From Rugalucina vietnamica (Eukaryota > Mollusca > Bivalvia > Lucinida > Lucinidae), in the NCBI GenBank assembly GCA_964017185.1, contig OZ024874.1:34882721-34946720 (forward strand): DNA of 64,000 nucleotides, in the 5' to 3' direction. The notes beneath the pieces were generated by a model, which saw nothing but the letters and a program-made list of their open reading frames with translations, searched no databases and was not told the DNA's origin. Positions 14,051 to 27,722 of this stretch are shown in pieces. Each line of letters opens with the position of its first letter. Positions within the stretch are counted from its first letter, which is position 1. The position numbers were made by a program, and so were the translations under genes.

Positions 14051-16220
14051 ACTGTAACGGTTAGTGCTTACATGTTGACACTAACGTTTGCAACTGTTTT
14101 AACGGTTGCAAATGCAAAGCTTAGTGTTTACGTGTTGCCATTAACGGTTTTAACGGTTACAAATGCAAACGTGTTGTCATTAACGGTTTTAACTGCAACG
14201 CTTAGTTTTAACATGATGCCACGGTATTAACGGTTGCAAATGTAATGCTTAGTGCTAACGTGTTGCAATTAACGGTTATAACTACAACGCTTAGTTTTAA
14301 CGTGTTGACATGGTTTTAATGGTTGCAAATGTAAAGCTTAGTGTTTACGTGTTGTCATTAACGGTTGCAACTGCAACGCTTAGTTTTAACGTGTTGCCGC
14401 GGTATTAACGGTTGCAAATCCAATGCTTAGTGCTAAGTTACTGCTAACGTGTTGCAATTAACGGTTATAACTACAACGCTTAGTTTTAACGTGTTGACAT
14501 GGTTTTAATGGTTGCAAATGCAAAGCTTAGTGTTTACGTGTTGTCATTAACGGTTTTAACTACAACGCTTAGTTTTAACGCATTGTAACCGCAATGCTTA
14601 GTGTTAACGTGTTGTCATTAACGGTTGCAACTGCAACGCTTAGTGTAAACATGTTGACACTAACGGTTGCAACTGCAATGCTAAGTGTTAACATGTTGAC
14701 ATAAACGGTTGCAACGTGTTAACGTGTTGAAATTAACGTAAACAAATGCTACACATACTGTAATGTTGACACTAACGGTTGTAACTGCAACGCTTAGTTT
14801 TAACGTGTTGCCACTAACGCTTGCAACTGCAATGCTTAATGTTAACGTGTTGCCTTTAAAGGTTGCAACTGCAACGGTTAGTGGTTACATGTTGACACTA
14901 ACGTTTGCAACTGCAACGCTTAGCTTTAACGTGTTGCCACTAACGCTTAATGTTAACGTGTTGCCATTAAAGGTTGCAACTGTAACGGTTAGTGCTTACA
15001 TGTTGACACTAACGTTTGCAATTGCAACGCTTAGCTTTAACGAGTTGCCACTAACGCTTAATGTTAACGTGTTGCCATTAAAGGTTGCAACTGTAACTGA
15101 CATGTTGACACTAACGTTTGCAACTGTTTTAACGGTTGCAAATGCAAAGCTTAGTGTTTACGTGTTGCCATTAACGGTTTTAACTACAACGCTTTGTTTT
15201 AACGTGTTGACACGGTTTTAACGGTTGCAAATGCAAAGCTTAGTGTTTACGTGTTGTCATTAACGGTTTTAACTGCAATGCTTAGTTTTAACATGTTGCC
15301 ACGGTATTAACGGTTGCAAATCAATTGCTTAGTGCTAACGTGTTGCAATTAACAGTTATAACTAAAAAGCTTAGTTTTAACGTGTTGACATGGTTTTAAT
15401 GGTTGCAAATGCAAAGCTTAGTGTTTACGTGTTGTCATTAACGGTTTTAACTACAACGCTTAGTTTTAACGCATTGTAACCGCAATGCTTAGTGTTAACG
15501 TGTTGTCATTAACGGTTGCAACTGCAACGCTTAGTGTAAACATGTTGACACTAACGGTTGCAACTGCAATGCTAAGTGTTAACATGTTGACATAAACGGT
15601 TGCAACGTGTTAACGTGTTGAAATTAACGTAAACAAATGCTACACTTACTGTAATGTTGACACTAACTGTTGTAACTGCAACGCTTAGTTTTAACGTGTT
15701 GCCACTAACGCTTGCAACTGCAATGCTTAATGTTAACGTGTTGCCTTTAAAGGTTGCAACTGCAACGGTTAGTGCTTACATGTTGACACTAACGTTTGCA
15801 ACTGCAACGCTTAGCTTTAACGTGTTGCCACTAACGCTTAATGTTAACGTGTTGCCATTAAAGGTTGCAACTGTAACGGTTAGTGCTTACATGTTGACAC
15901 TAACGTTTGCAATTGCAACGCTTAGCTTTAACGAGTTGCCACTAACGCTTAATGTTAACGTGTTGCCATTAAAGGTTGCAACTGTAACGGTTAGTGCTGA
16001 CATGTTGACACTAACGTTTGCAACTGTTTTAACGGTTGCAAATGCAAAGCTTAGTGTTTACGTGTTGCCATTAACGGTTTTAACTACAACGCTTAGTTTT
16101 AACGTGTTGACACGGTTTTAACGGTTGCAAATGCAAAGCTTAGTGTTTACGTGTTGTCATTAACGGTTTTAACTGCAACGCTTAGTTTTAACATGTTGCC
16201 ACGGTATTAACGGTTGCAAA
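13540..16220 (+). repeat. Segmental duplication, offset 4729 bp, copy 1
   Basis: This stretch matches about 18270-20950. Anchors 14746 and 15637 correspond to 19475 and 20366, both exactly 4729 bp apart. Shared rare variants include the short CTAAGTTACTGCTAACG insertion near 14432 and 19161, and a 9-bp loss within AACTGTAACTGACATG near 15090 and 19819. Boundaries are estimated by eye. Confidence 0.8.
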
Positions 16221-18269
16221 TCTATTGCTTAGTGCTAACGTGTTGCAATTAACAGTAATAACTACAACGCTTAGTTTTAACGTGTTTAATGGTTGCAAAT
16301 GCAAAGCTTAGTGTTTACGTAACCGCAATGCTAAGTGTTAACGTGTTGTCATTAACGGTTGCAACTGCAACGCTTAGTGTAAACATGTTGACACTAACGG
16401 TTGCAACTGCAATGCTAAGTGTTAACATGTTGACATAAACGGTTGCAACGTGTTAACGTGTTGAAATTAACGTAAACAAATGCTACACTTACTGTAATGT
16501 TGACACTAACGGTTGTAACTGCAACGCTTAGTTTTAACGTGTTGCCACTAACGCTTGCAACTGCAATGCTTAATGTTAACGTGTTGCCTTTAAAGGTTGC
16601 AACTGCAACGGTTAGTGCTTACATGTTGACACTAACGTTTGCAACTGCAACGCTTAGCTTTAACGTGTTGCCACTAACGCTTAATGTTAACGTGTTGCCA
16701 TTAAAGGTTGCAACTGTAACGGTTAGTGCTTACATGTTGACACTAACGTTTGCAATTGCAACGCTTAGCTTTAACGAGTTGCCACTAACGCTTAATGTTA
16801 ACGTGTTGCCATTAAAGGTTGCAACTGTAACGGTTAGTGCTGACATGTTGACACTAACGTTTGCAACTGTTTTAACGGTTGCAAATGCAAAGCTTAGTGT
16901 TTACGTGTTGCCATTAACGGTTTTAACTACAACGCTTAGTTTTAACGTGTTGACACGGTTTTAACGGTTGCAAATGCAAAGCTTAGTGTTTACGTGTTGT
17001 CATTAACGGTTTTAACTGCAACGCTTAGTTTTAACATGTTGCCACGGTATTAACGGTTGCAAATCCATTGCTTAGTGCTAACGTGTTGCAATTAACAGTT
17101 ATAACTATAACACTTAGTTTTAACGTGTTGACATGGTTTTAATGGTTGCAAATGCAAAGCTTGGTGTTTACGTGTTGTCATTAACGGTTTTAACTACAAC
17201 GCTTAGTTTTAACGCATTGTAACCGCAATGCTTAGTGTTAACCTGTTGTCATTAACGGTTGCAACTGCAACGTTTAGTGTAAACATGTTGACACTAACGG
17301 TTGCAACTGCAATGCTAAGTGTTAACATGTTGCCATAAACGGTTGCAACGTGTTAACGTGTTGAAATTAACGTAAACAAATGCTACACTTACTGTAATGT
17401 TGACACTAACGGTTGTAACTGCAACGCTTAGTTTTAACGTGTTGCCACTAACGCTTGCAACTGCAATGCTTAATGTTAACGTGTTGCCTTTAAAGGTTGC
17501 AACTGCAACGGTTAATGCTTACATGTTGACACTAACGTTTGCAACTGCAACGCTTAGCTTTAACGTGTTGCCACTAACGCTTAATGTTAACGTCTTGCCA
17601 TTAAAGGTTGCAACTGTAATGGTAAGTGCTTACATGTTGACACTAACGTTTGCAACTGTTTTAACGGTTGCAAATGCAAAGCTTAGTGTTTACGTGTTGC
17701 CATTAACGGTTTTAACTACAACGCTTAGTTTTAACGTGTTGACACGGTTTTAATGGTTGCAAATGTAAAGCTTAGTGTTTACGTGTTGTCATTAACGGTT
17801 TTAACTGTGCTAACGTGTTGCAATTAACAGTTATAACTACAACGCTTAGTTTTAACGTGTTGACATGGTTTTAATGGTTGCAAATGCAAAGCTTAGTGTT
17901 TACGTGTTGTCATTAACGGTTTTAACTACAACGCTTAGTTTTAACGCATTGTAACCGCAATGCTTAGTGTTAACGTGTTGTCATTAACGGTTGCAACTGC
18001 AACGCTTAGTGTAAACATGTTGACACTAACGGTTGCAACTGCAATGCTAAGTGTTAACATGTTGACATAAACGGTTACAACGTGTTGAAATTAACGTAAA
18101 CAAATGCTACACTTACTGTAATGTTGACACTAACGGTTGTAACTGCAACGCTTAGTTTTAACGTGTTGCCACTAACGCTTGCAACTGCAATGCTTAATGT
18201 TAACGTGTTGCCTTTAAAGGTTGCAACTGCAACGGTTAATGCTTACATGTTGACACTAACGCTTAGTTT

Positions 18270-20950
18270 TAACATGTTGCCGAGGTATTAACGGTTGCAA
18301 ATCCAATGCTTAGTGCTAACGTGTTGCAATTAACGGTTATAACTACAACGCTTAGTTTTAACGTGTTGACATGGTTTTAATGGTTGCAAATGCAAAGCTT
18401 AGTGTTTACGTGTTGTCATTAACGGTTGCAACTGCAACGCTTAGTGTAAACATGTTGACACTAACGGTTGCAACTGCAATGCTAAGTGTTGACATAAACG
18501 GTTGCAACGTGTTTACGTGTTGAAATTAACGTAAGCAAATGCTACACTTACTGTTATGTTATAATGTTGACACTAACGGTTGTAACTGCAACGCTTAGTT
18601 TTAACGTGTTGCCACTAACGCTTGCAACTGCAATGCTTAATGTTGAAGTGTTGCCTTTAAAGGTTGCAACTGCAACGGTTAGTGCTTACATGTTGACACT
18701 AACGTTTGCTACTGCAACGCTTAGCTTTAACGTGTTGCAACTAACGCTTAATGTTAACGTGTTGCCATTAAAGGTTGCAACTGTAACGGTTAGTGCTTAC
18801 ATGTTGACACTAACGTTTGCAACTGTTTTAACGGTTGCAAATGCAAAGCTTAGTGTTTACGTGTTGCCATTAACGGTTTTAACGGTTGCAAATGCAAACG
18901 TGTTGTCATTAACGGTTTTAACTGCAACGCTTAGTTTTAACATGTTGCCACGGTATTAACGGTTGCTAATGTAATGCTTAGTGCTAACGTGTTTCAATTA
19001 ACGGTTATAACTACAACGCTTAGTTTTAACGTGTTGACATGGTTTTAATGGTTGCAAATGTAAAGCTTAGTGTTTACGTGTTGTCATTAACGGTTGCAAC
19101 TGCAACGCTTAGTTTTAACGTGTTGCCGCGGTATTAACGGTTGCAAATCCAATGCTTAGTGCTAAGTTACTGCTAACGTGTTGCAATTAACGGTTATAAC
19201 TACAACGCTTAGTTTTAACGTGTTGACATGGTTTTAATGGTTGCAAATGCAAAGCTTAGTGTTTACGTGTTGTCATTAACGGTTTTAACTACAACGCTTA
19301 GTTTTAACGCATTGTAACCGCAATGCTTAGTGTTAACGTGTTGTCATTAACGGTTGCAACTGCAACGCTTAGTGTAAACATGTTGACACTAACGGTTGCA
19401 ACTGCAATGCTAAGTGTTAACATGTTGACATAAACGGTTGCAACGTGTTAACGTGTTGAAATTAACGTAAACAAATGCTACACTTACTGTAATGTTGACA
19501 CTAACGGTTGTAACTGCAACGCTTAGTTTTAACGTGTTGCCACTAACGCTTGCAACTGCAATGCTTAATGTTAACGTGTTGCCTTTAAAGGTTGCAACTG
19601 CAACGGTTAGTGCTTACATGTTGACACTAACGTTTGCAACTGCAACGCTTAGCTTTAACGTGTTGCCACTAACGCTTAATGTTAACGTGTTGCCATTAAA
19701 GGTTGCAACTGTAACGGTTAGTGCTTACATGTTGACACTAACGTTTGCAATTGCAACGCTTAGCTTTAACGAGTTGCCACTAACGCTTAATGTTAACGTG
19801 TTGCCATTAAAGGTTGCAACTGTAACTGACATGTTGACACTAACGTTTGCAACTGTTTTAACGGTTGCAAATGCAAAGCTTAGTGTTTACGTGTTGCCAT
19901 TAACGGTTTTAACTACAACGCTTTGTTTTAACGTGTTGACACGGTTTTAACGGTTGCAAATGCAAAGCTTAGTGTTTACGTGTTTTCATTAACGGTTTTA
20001 ACTGCAATGCTTAGTTTTAACATGTTGCCACGGTATTAACGGTTGCAAATCCATTGCTTAGTGCTAACGTGTTGCAATTAACAGTTATAACTAAAAAGCT
20101 TAGTTTTAACGTGTTGACATGGTTTTAATGGTTGCAAATGCAAAGCTTAGTGTTTACGTGTTGTCATTAACGGTTTTAACTACAACGCTTAGTTTTAACG
20201 CATTGTAACCGCAATGCTTAGTGTTAACGTGTTGTCATTAACGGTTGCAACAAAAAAGCTTAGTGTAAACATGTTGACACTAACGGTTGCAACTGCAATG
20301 CTAAGTGTTAACATGTTGACATAAACGGTTGCAACGTGTTAACGTGTTGAAATTAACGTAAACAAATGCTACACTTACTGTAATGTTGACACTAACTGTT
20401 GTAACTGCAACGCTTAGTTTTAACGTGTTGCCACTAACGCTTGCAACTGCAATGCTTAATGTTAACGTGTTGCCTTTAAAGGTTGCAACTGCAACGGTTA
20501 GTGCTTACATGTTGACACTAACGTTTGCAACTGCAACGCTTAGCTTTAACGTGTTGCCACTAACGCTTAATGTTAACGTGTTGCCATTAAAGGTTGCAAC
20601 TGTAACGGTTAGTGCTTACATGTTGACACTAACGTTTGCAATTGCAACGCTTAGCTTTAACGAGTTGCCACTAACGCTTAATGTTAACGTGTTGCCATTA
20701 AAGGTTGCAACTGTAACGGTTAGTGCTGACATGTTGACACTAACGTTTGCAACTGTTTTAACGGTTGCAAATGCAAAGCTTAGTGTTTACGTGTTGCCAT
20801 TAACGGTTTTAACTACAACGCTTAGTTTTAACGTGTTGACACGGTTTTAACGGTTGCAAATGCAAAGCTTAGTGTTTACGTGTTGTCATTAACGGTTTTA
20901 ACGGCAACGCTTAGTTTTAACATGTTGCCACGGTATTAACGGTTGCAAAT
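18270..20950 (+). repeat. Segmental duplication, offset 4729 bp, copy 2
   Basis: Partner of about 13540-16220. It has slightly more private changes, such as CAACAAAAAAGC near 20249 and TGTTGAAGTG near 18642. On its right it passes without a visible break into sequence matching HOR1, so its right edge is a recombination point somewhere between about 20850 and 20950. Confidence 0.75.
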
Positions 20951-23670
20951 CCATTGCTTAGTGCTAACGTGTTGCAATTAACAGTTATAACTATAACACT
21001 TAGTTTTAACGTGTTGACATGGTTTTAATGGTTGCAAATGCAAAGCTTGGTGTTTACGTGTTGTCATTAACGGTTTTAACTACAACGCTTAGTTTTAACG
21101 CATTGTAACCGCAATGCTTAGTGTTAACCTGTTGTCATTAACGGTTGCAACTGCAACGCTTAGTGTAAACATGTTGACACTAACGGTTGCAACTGCAATG
21201 CTAAGTGTTAACATGTTGCCATAAACGGTTGCAACGTGTTAACGTGTTGAAATTAACGTAAACAAATGCTACACTTACTGTAATGTTGACACTAACGGTT
21301 GTAACTGCAACGCTTAGTTTTAACGTGTTGCCACTAACGCTTGCAACTGCAATGCTTAATGTTAACGTGTTGCCTTTAAAGGTTGCAACTGCAACGGTTA
21401 ATGCTTACATGTTGACACTAACGTTTGCAACTGCAACGCTTAGCTTTAACGTGTTTTAAAGCTTGCATTAATGTTAGTGACACTAACGCTTAATGTTAAC
21501 GTCTTGCCATTAAAGGTTGCAATTGTAACGGTTAGTGCTTACATGTTGACAGTAACGTTTGCAACTGTTTTAACGGTTGCAAATGCAAAGCTTAGTGTTT
21601 ACGTGTTGCCATTAACGGTTTTAACTACAACGCTTAGTTTTAACGTGTTGACACGGTTTTAATGGTTGCAAATGTAAAGCTTAGTGTTTACGTGTTGTCA
21701 TTAACGGTTTTAACTGCAACGCTTAGTTTTAACATGTTGCCGAGGTATTAACGGTTGCAAATCCAATGCTTAGTGCTAACGTGTTGCAATGAACGGTTAT
21801 AACTACAACGCTTAGTTTTAACGTGTTGACATGGTTTTAATGGTTGCAAATGCAAAGCTTAGTGTTTACGTGTTGTCATTAACGGTTGCAACTGCAACGC
21901 TTAGTGTAAACATGTTGACACTAACGGTTGCAACTGCAATGCTAAGTGTTGACATAAACGGTTGCAACGTGTTAACGTGTTGAAATTAACGTAAGCAAAT
22001 GCTACACTTACTGTTATGTTATAATGTTGAAACTAACGGTTTTAACTGCAACGCTTAGTTTTAACGTGTTGCCACTAACGCTTGCAACTGCAATGCTTAA
22101 TGTTAACGTGTTGCCTTTAAAGGTTGCAACTGCAACGGTTAGTGCTTACATGTTGACACTAACGTTTGCAACTGCAACGCTTAGCTTTAACGTGTTGCCA
22201 CTAACGCTTAATGTTAACGTGTTGCCATTAAAGGTTGCAACTGTAACGGTTAGTGCTTACATGTTGACACTAACGTTTGCAACTGCAACGCTTAGCTTTA
22301 ACGAGTTGCCACTAACGCTTAATGTTAACGTGTTGCCATTAAAGGTTGCAACTGTAACGGTTAGTGCTGACATGTTGACACTAACGTTTGCAACTGTTTT
22401 AACGGTTGCAAATGCAAAGCTTAGTGTTTACGTGTTGCCATTAACGGTTTTAACTACAACGCTTAGTTTTAACGTGTTGACACGGTTTTAACGGTTGCAA
22501 ATGCAAAGCTTAGTGTTTACGTGTTGTCATTAACGGTTTTAACTCCAACGCTTAGTTTTAACGCATTGTAACCGCAATGCTTATTGATAACGTGTTGTCA
22601 TTAACGGTTGCAACTGCAACGCTTAGTGTAAACATGTTGACACTAACGGTTGCAACTGCAATGCTAAGTGTTAACATGTTGACATAAACGGTTGCAACGT
22701 GTTGAAATTAACGTAAACAAATGCTACACTTACTGTAATGTTGACACTAACGGTTGTAACTGCAACGCTTAGTTTTAACGTGTTGCCACTAACGCTTGCA
22801 ACTGCAATGCTTAATGTTAACGTGTTGCCTTTAAAGGATGCAACTGCAACGGTTAATGCTTACATGTTGACACTAACGTTTGCAACTGCAACGCTTAGCT
22901 TTAACGTGTTGCCACTAATGCTTAATGTTAACGTCTTGCCATTAAAGGTTGCAACTGTAACGGTTAGTGCTTACATGTTGACAGTAACGTTTGCAACTGT
23001 TTTAACGGTTGCAAATGCAAAGCTTAGTGTTTACGTGTTGCCATTAACGGTTTTACTTACAACGCTTAGTTTTAACGTGTTGACACGGTTTTAATGGTTG
23101 CAAATGTAAAGCTTAGTGTTTACGTGTTGTCATTAACGGTTTTAACTGCAACGCTTAATTTTAACATGTTGCCGAGGTATTAACGGTTGCAAATCCAATG
23201 CTTAGTGCTAACGTGTTGCAATTAACGGTTATAACTACAACGCTTAGTTTTAACGTGTTGACATGGTTTTAATGGTTGCAAATGCAAAGCTTCGTGTTTA
23301 CGTGTTGTCATTAACGGTTGCAACTGCAACGCTTAGTGTAAAGATGTTGACACTAACTGTTGCAACTGCAATGCTAAGTGTTGACATAAACGGTTGCAAC
23401 GTGTTAACGTGTTGAAATTAACGTAAGCAAATGCTACACTTACTGTTATGTTATAATGTTGACACTAACGGTTGTAACTGCAACGCTTAGTTTTAACGTT
23501 TGCCACTAACGCTTACAACTGCAATGCTTAATGTTAACGTGTTGCCTTTAAAGGTTGCAACTGCAACGGTTAGTGCTTACATGTTGACACTAACGTTTGC
23601 AACTGCAACGCTTAGCTTTAACGTGTTGCCACTAACGCTTAATGTTAACGTGTTGCAATTAAAGGTTGCA
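20385..23670 (+). repeat. Long-range duplication, offset about 9615 bp, copy 2
   Basis: Partner of about 10770-14050. It includes the HOR1 markers CTTGGTG (near 21047) and TTTTAAAGCTTGCATTAATG (near 21454), so HOR1-type blocks recur here about 8 kb downstream of the uninterrupted HOR1 array. It diverges from copy 1 at about 23670. Confidence 0.8.
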
Positions 23671-25310
23671 ACTCTAACGATTAGTGCTTACATGTTGACA
23701 CTAACGTTTGCAACTGTTTTAACGGTTGCAAATGCAAAGCTTAGTGTTTACGTGTTGCCATTAACGGTTTTAACTACAACGCTTAGTTTCAACGTGTTGA
23801 CACGGTTTTAACGGTTGCAAATGCAAAGCTTAGTGTTTACGTCTTGTCATTAACGGTTTTAACTGCAACGCTTAGTTTTAACATGTTGCCACGATATTAA
23901 CGGTTGCAAATGCAAAGCTTAGTGCTAACGTGTTGCAATTAACGGTTATAACTACAACGCTTAGTTTTAACGTGTTGACATGGTTTTAATGGTTGCAAAT
24001 GTAAAGCTTAGTGTTTACGTGTTGTCATTAACGGTTGCAACTGCAACGCTTAGTTTTAACGTGTTGCCGCGGTATTAACGGTTGCAAATTCAATGCTTAG
24101 TGCTAAGTTACTGCTAACGTGTTGCAATTAACGGTTATAACTGCAACGCTTAGTTTTAACGTGTTGACATGGTTTTAATGGTTGCAAATGCAAAGCTTAG
24201 TGTTTACGTGTTGTCATTAACGGTTTTAACTACAACGCTTAGTTTTAACGCATTGTAACCGCAATGCTTAGTGTTAACGTGTTGTCATTAACGGTTGCAA
24301 CTGCAACGCTTAGTGTAAACATGTTGATACTAACGGTTGCAACTGCAATGCTAAGTGTTAACATGTTGACATAAACGGTTGCAACGTGTTAACGTGTTGA
24401 AATTAACGTAAACAAATGCTACACTTACTGTAATGTTGACACTAACGGTTGTAACTGCAACGCTTAGTTTTAACGTGTTGCCACTAACGCTTGCAACTGC
24501 AATGCTTAATGTTAACGTGTTGCCTTTAAAGGTTGCAACTGCAACGGTTAGTGCTTACATGTTTTGACACTAACGTTTGCAACTGCAACGCTTAGCTTTA
24601 ACGTGTTGCCACTAACGCTTAATCTTAACGTGTTGCCATTAAAGGTTGCAACTGTAACGGTTAGTGCTTACATGTTGACACTAACGTTTGCAACTGCAAC
24701 GCTTAGCTTTAACGAGTTGCCACTAACGCTTAATGTTTAACGTGTTGCCATTAAAGGTTGCAACTGTAACGGTTAGTGCTGACATGTTGACACTAACGTT
24801 TGCAACTGTTTTAACGGTTGCAAATGCAAAGCTTAGTGTTTACGTGTTGCCATTAACGGTTTTAACTACAACGCTTAGTTTTAACGTGTTGACACGGTTT
24901 TAACGGTTGCAAATGCAAAGCTTAGTGTTTACGTGTTGTCATTAACGGTTTTAACTGCAACGCTTAGTTTTAACATGTTGCCAAGGTATTAACGGTTGCA
25001 AATCCATTGCTTAGTGCTAACGTGTTGCAATTAATAGTTATAACTACAACGCTTAGTTTTAACGTGTTGACATGGTTTTAATGGTTGCAAATGCAAAGCT
25101 TAGTGTTTACGAGTTGTCATTAACGGTTTTAACTACAACGCTTAGTTTTAACGCATTGTAACCGCAATGCTTAGTGTTAACGTGTTGTCATTAACGGTTG
25201 CAACTGCAACGCTTAGTGTAAACATGTTGACACTAACGGTTGCAACTGCAATGCTAAGTGTTAACATGTTGACATAAACGGTTGCAACGTGTTGAAATTA
25301 ACGTAAACAA
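22721..25310 (+). repeat. HOR2 copy 1 (2590 bp)
   Basis: Blocks of 710, 985 and 895 bp. It overlaps the right part of the 9615-bp duplication, showing that the first block of HOR2 is shared with the region at 13106-14050. Confidence 0.85.
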
Positions 25311-27722
25311 ATGCTACACTTACTGTAATGTTGACACTAACGGTTGTAACTGCAACGCTTAGTTTTAACGTGTTGCCACTAACGCTTGCAACTGCAATGC
25401 TTAATGTTAACGTGTTGCCTTTAAAGGATGCAACTGCAACGGTTAATGCTTACATGTTGACACTAACGTTTGCAACTGCAACGCTTAGCTTTAACGTGTT
25501 GCCACTAACGCTTAATGTTAACGTGTTGCCATTAAAGGTTGCAACTGTAACGGTTAGTGCTTACATGTTGACAGTAACGTTTGCAACTGTTTTAACGGTT
25601 GCAAATGCAAAGCTTAGTGTTTACGTGTTGCCATTAACGGTTTTACTTACAACGCTTAGTTTTAACGTGTTGACACGGTTTTAATGGTTGCAAATGTAAA
25701 GCTTAGTGTTTACGTGTTGTCATTAACGGTTTTAACTGCAACGCTTAATTTTAACATGTTGCCGAGGTATTAACGGTTGCAAATCCAATGCTTAGTGCTA
25801 ACGTGTTGCAATTAACGGTTATAACTACAACGCTTAGTTTTAACGTGTTGACATGGTTTTAATGGTTGCAAATGCAAAGCTTCGTGTTTACGTGTTGTCA
25901 TTAACGGTTGCAACTGCAACGCTTAGTGTAAAGATGTTGACACTAACGGTTGCAACTGCAATGCTAAGTGTTGACATAAACGGTTGCAACGTGTTAACGT
26001 GTTGAAATTAACGTAAGCAAATGCTACACTTACTGTAATGTTATAATGTTGACACTAACGGTTGTAACTGCAACGCTTAGTTTTAACGTTTGCCACTAAC
26101 GCTTACAACTGCAATGCTTAATGTTAACGTGTTGCCTTTAAAGGTTGCAACTGCAACGGTTAGTGCTTACATGTTGACACTAACGTTTGCAACTGCAACG
26201 CTTAGCTTTAACGTGTTGCCACTAACGCTTAATGTTAACGTGTTGCAATTAAAGGTTGCAACTCTAACGATTAGTGCTTACATGTTGACACTAACGTTTG
26301 CAACTGTTTTAACGGTTGCAAATGCAAAGCTTAGTGTTTACGTGTTGCCATTAACGGTTTTAACTACAACGCTTAGTTTCAACGTGTTGACACGGTTTTA
26401 ACGGTTGCAAATGCAAAGCTTAGTGTTTACGTCTTGTCATTAACGGTTTTAACTGCAACGCTTAGTTTTAACATGTTGCCACGATATTAACGGTTGCAAA
26501 TGCAAAGCTTAGTGCTAACGTGTTGCAATTAACGGTTATAACTACAACGCTTAGTTTTAACGTGTTGACATGGTTTTAATGGTTGCAAATGTAAAGCTTA
26601 GTGTTTACGTGTTGTCATTAACGGTTGCAACTGCAACGCTTAGTTTTAACGTGTTGCCGCGGTATTAACGGTTGCAAATTCAATGCTAGGTGCTAAGTTA
26701 CTGCTAACGTGTTGCAATTAACGGTTATAACTGCAACGCTTAGTTTTAACGTGTTGACATGGTTTTAATGGTTGCAAATGCAAAGCTTAGTGTTTACGTG
26801 TTGTCATTAACGGTTTTAACTACAACGCTTAGTTTTAACGCATTGTAACCGCAATGCTTAGTGTTAACGTGTTGTCATTAACGGTTGCAACTGCAACGCT
26901 TAGTGTAAACATGTTGATACTAACGGTTGCAACTGCAATGCTAAGTGTTAACATGTTGACATAAACGGTTGCAACGTGTTAACGTGTTGAAATTAACGTA
27001 AACAAATGCTACACTTACTGTAATGTTGACACTAACGGTTGTAACTGCAACGCTTAGTTTTAACGTGTTGCCACTAACGCTTGCAACTGCAATGCTTAAT
27101 GTTAACGTGTTGCCTTTAAAGGTTGCAACTGCAACGGTTAGTGCTTACATGTTTTGACACTAACGTTTGCAACTGCAACGCTTAGCTTTAACGTGTTGCC
27201 ACTAACGCTTAATCTTAACGTGTTGCCATTAAAGGTTGCAACTGTAACGGTTAGTGCTTACATGTTGACACTAACGTTTGCAACTGCAACGCTTAGCTTT
27301 AACGAGTTGCCACTAACGCTTAATGTTTAACGTGTTGCCATTAAAGGTTGCAACTGTAACGGTTAGTGCTGACATGTTGACACTAACGTTTGCAACTGTT
27401 TTAACGGTTGCAAATGCAAAGCTTAGTGTTTACGTGTTGCCATTAACGGTTTTAACTACAACGCTTAGTTTTAACGTGTTGACACGGTTTTAACGGTTGC
27501 AAATGCAAAGCTTAGTGTTTACGAGTTGTCATTAACGGTTTTAACTACAACGCTTAGTTTTAACGCATTGTAACCGCAATGCTTAGTGTTAACGTGTTGT
27601 CATTAACGGTTGCAACTGCAACGCTTAGTGTAAACATGTTGACACTAACGGTTGCAACTGCAATGCTAAGTGTTAACATGTTGACATAAACGGTTGCAAC
27701 GTGTTGAAATTAACGTAAACAA
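25311..27722 (+). repeat. HOR2 copy 2 (2412 bp, 178-bp deletion)
   Basis: Aligns to copy 1 at an offset of exactly 2590 bp until about 27500. It then lacks 178 bp found at about 24910-25100 of copy 1. The junction lies in the repeated stretch GGTTGCAAATGCAAAGCTTA near 27497-27523. 178 equals 47+42+47+42, so whole monomers were lost, consistent with unequal crossing over or slippage between identical monomers. Confidence 0.85.

Larger units (their letters stand above)
12929..22720 (+). repeat. Mosaic satellite region between HOR1 and HOR2
   Basis: The same satellite without a single simple period. Anchors at 13106, 13811, 14746, 15637, 16480, 17380, 18104, 18539, 19475, 20366, 21266 and 21999 give blocks of 705, 935, 891, 843, 900, 724, 435, 936, 891, 900, 733 and 722 bp. 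It contains a duplication at offset 4729 bp and another at about 9615 bp, listed separately. The block at 18104-18538 is shortened by about 290 bp, with a junction near 18260 joining GACACTAACG to CTTAGTTTTAACATG. No gene is seen. Confidence 0.9.
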
